Assembly (NCBI GenBank): GCA_900319595.1 | Contig: ONOZ01000226.1 | Span: forward strand, 1-6,554 | Length of the DNA: 6,554 nucleotides | Source: an uncultured Bacteroidales bacterium | GTDB lineage: Bacteria > Bacteroidota > Bacteroidia > Bacteroidales > P3 | Direction of reading: 5' to 3' | Shown: piece after piece, positions 6,553-6,554 of the stretch | Position numbering within the stretch: the stretch's first letter is position 1 | Layout of the letters: each line of letters begins with the position of its first letter | Notes under the pieces: generated by a model | What the model saw: only the letters and a program-made list of their open reading frames with translations | What the model was told of the DNA's origin: nothing | Database searches by the model: none | Translations under genes and position numbers: made by a program

Positions 6553-6554
6553 CC

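Overview
The window is AT-rich (about one third GC by eye) and looks like chromosome from a member of the Bacteroidota, probably Bacteroidales. Start codons are preceded by A/T-rich sequence with no Shine-Dalgarno. The two best promoter candidates carry the Bacteroidetes -7 element TAnnTTTG. The protein sequences fit housekeeping genes of that phylum. I see no mobile element, CRISPR array, tRNA or rRNA.

Layout: the + strand holds only the last 25 codons of hpt (hypoxanthine phosphoribosyltransferase, 1-78). Every complete gene lies on the minus strand. In transcription order (right to left) they are an aspartate-type aminotransferase (6441-5242), trkA (5168-3828), a short trkH (3770-2496), a full-length trkH (2496-1000), and a FabG/PhaB-type short-chain reductase (879-139). 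hpt and the reductase converge on a shared hairpin at 82-122. A terminator for a gene beyond the right edge lies at 6517-6552, and its U-tract runs into the aminotransferase promoter.

The core is a potassium-uptake operon. One TrkA regulator (two nucleotide-binding RCK halves) is followed by two TrkH-type pore subunits joined by a TAATG stop/start overlap. The two pore proteins are diverged paralogues, each with four P-loop repeats and a glycine in each. The first lacks the N-terminal pair of membrane helices (domain D0) that the second and classical TrkH proteins have. A coupled long/short TrkH pair served by one TrkA suggests a heteromeric channel, which is inference. The aminotransferase and trkA are separated by 73 bases containing a 12-bp inverted repeat, whose core sequence recurs in the hpt/fabG terminator. 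The aminotransferase and fabG have no evident functional link to K+ transport.

No wholly new system is visible. The items most worth a second look are the TrkH pair, the missing D0 domain, the shared inverted-repeat core, and the PhaB-like features of the reductase.
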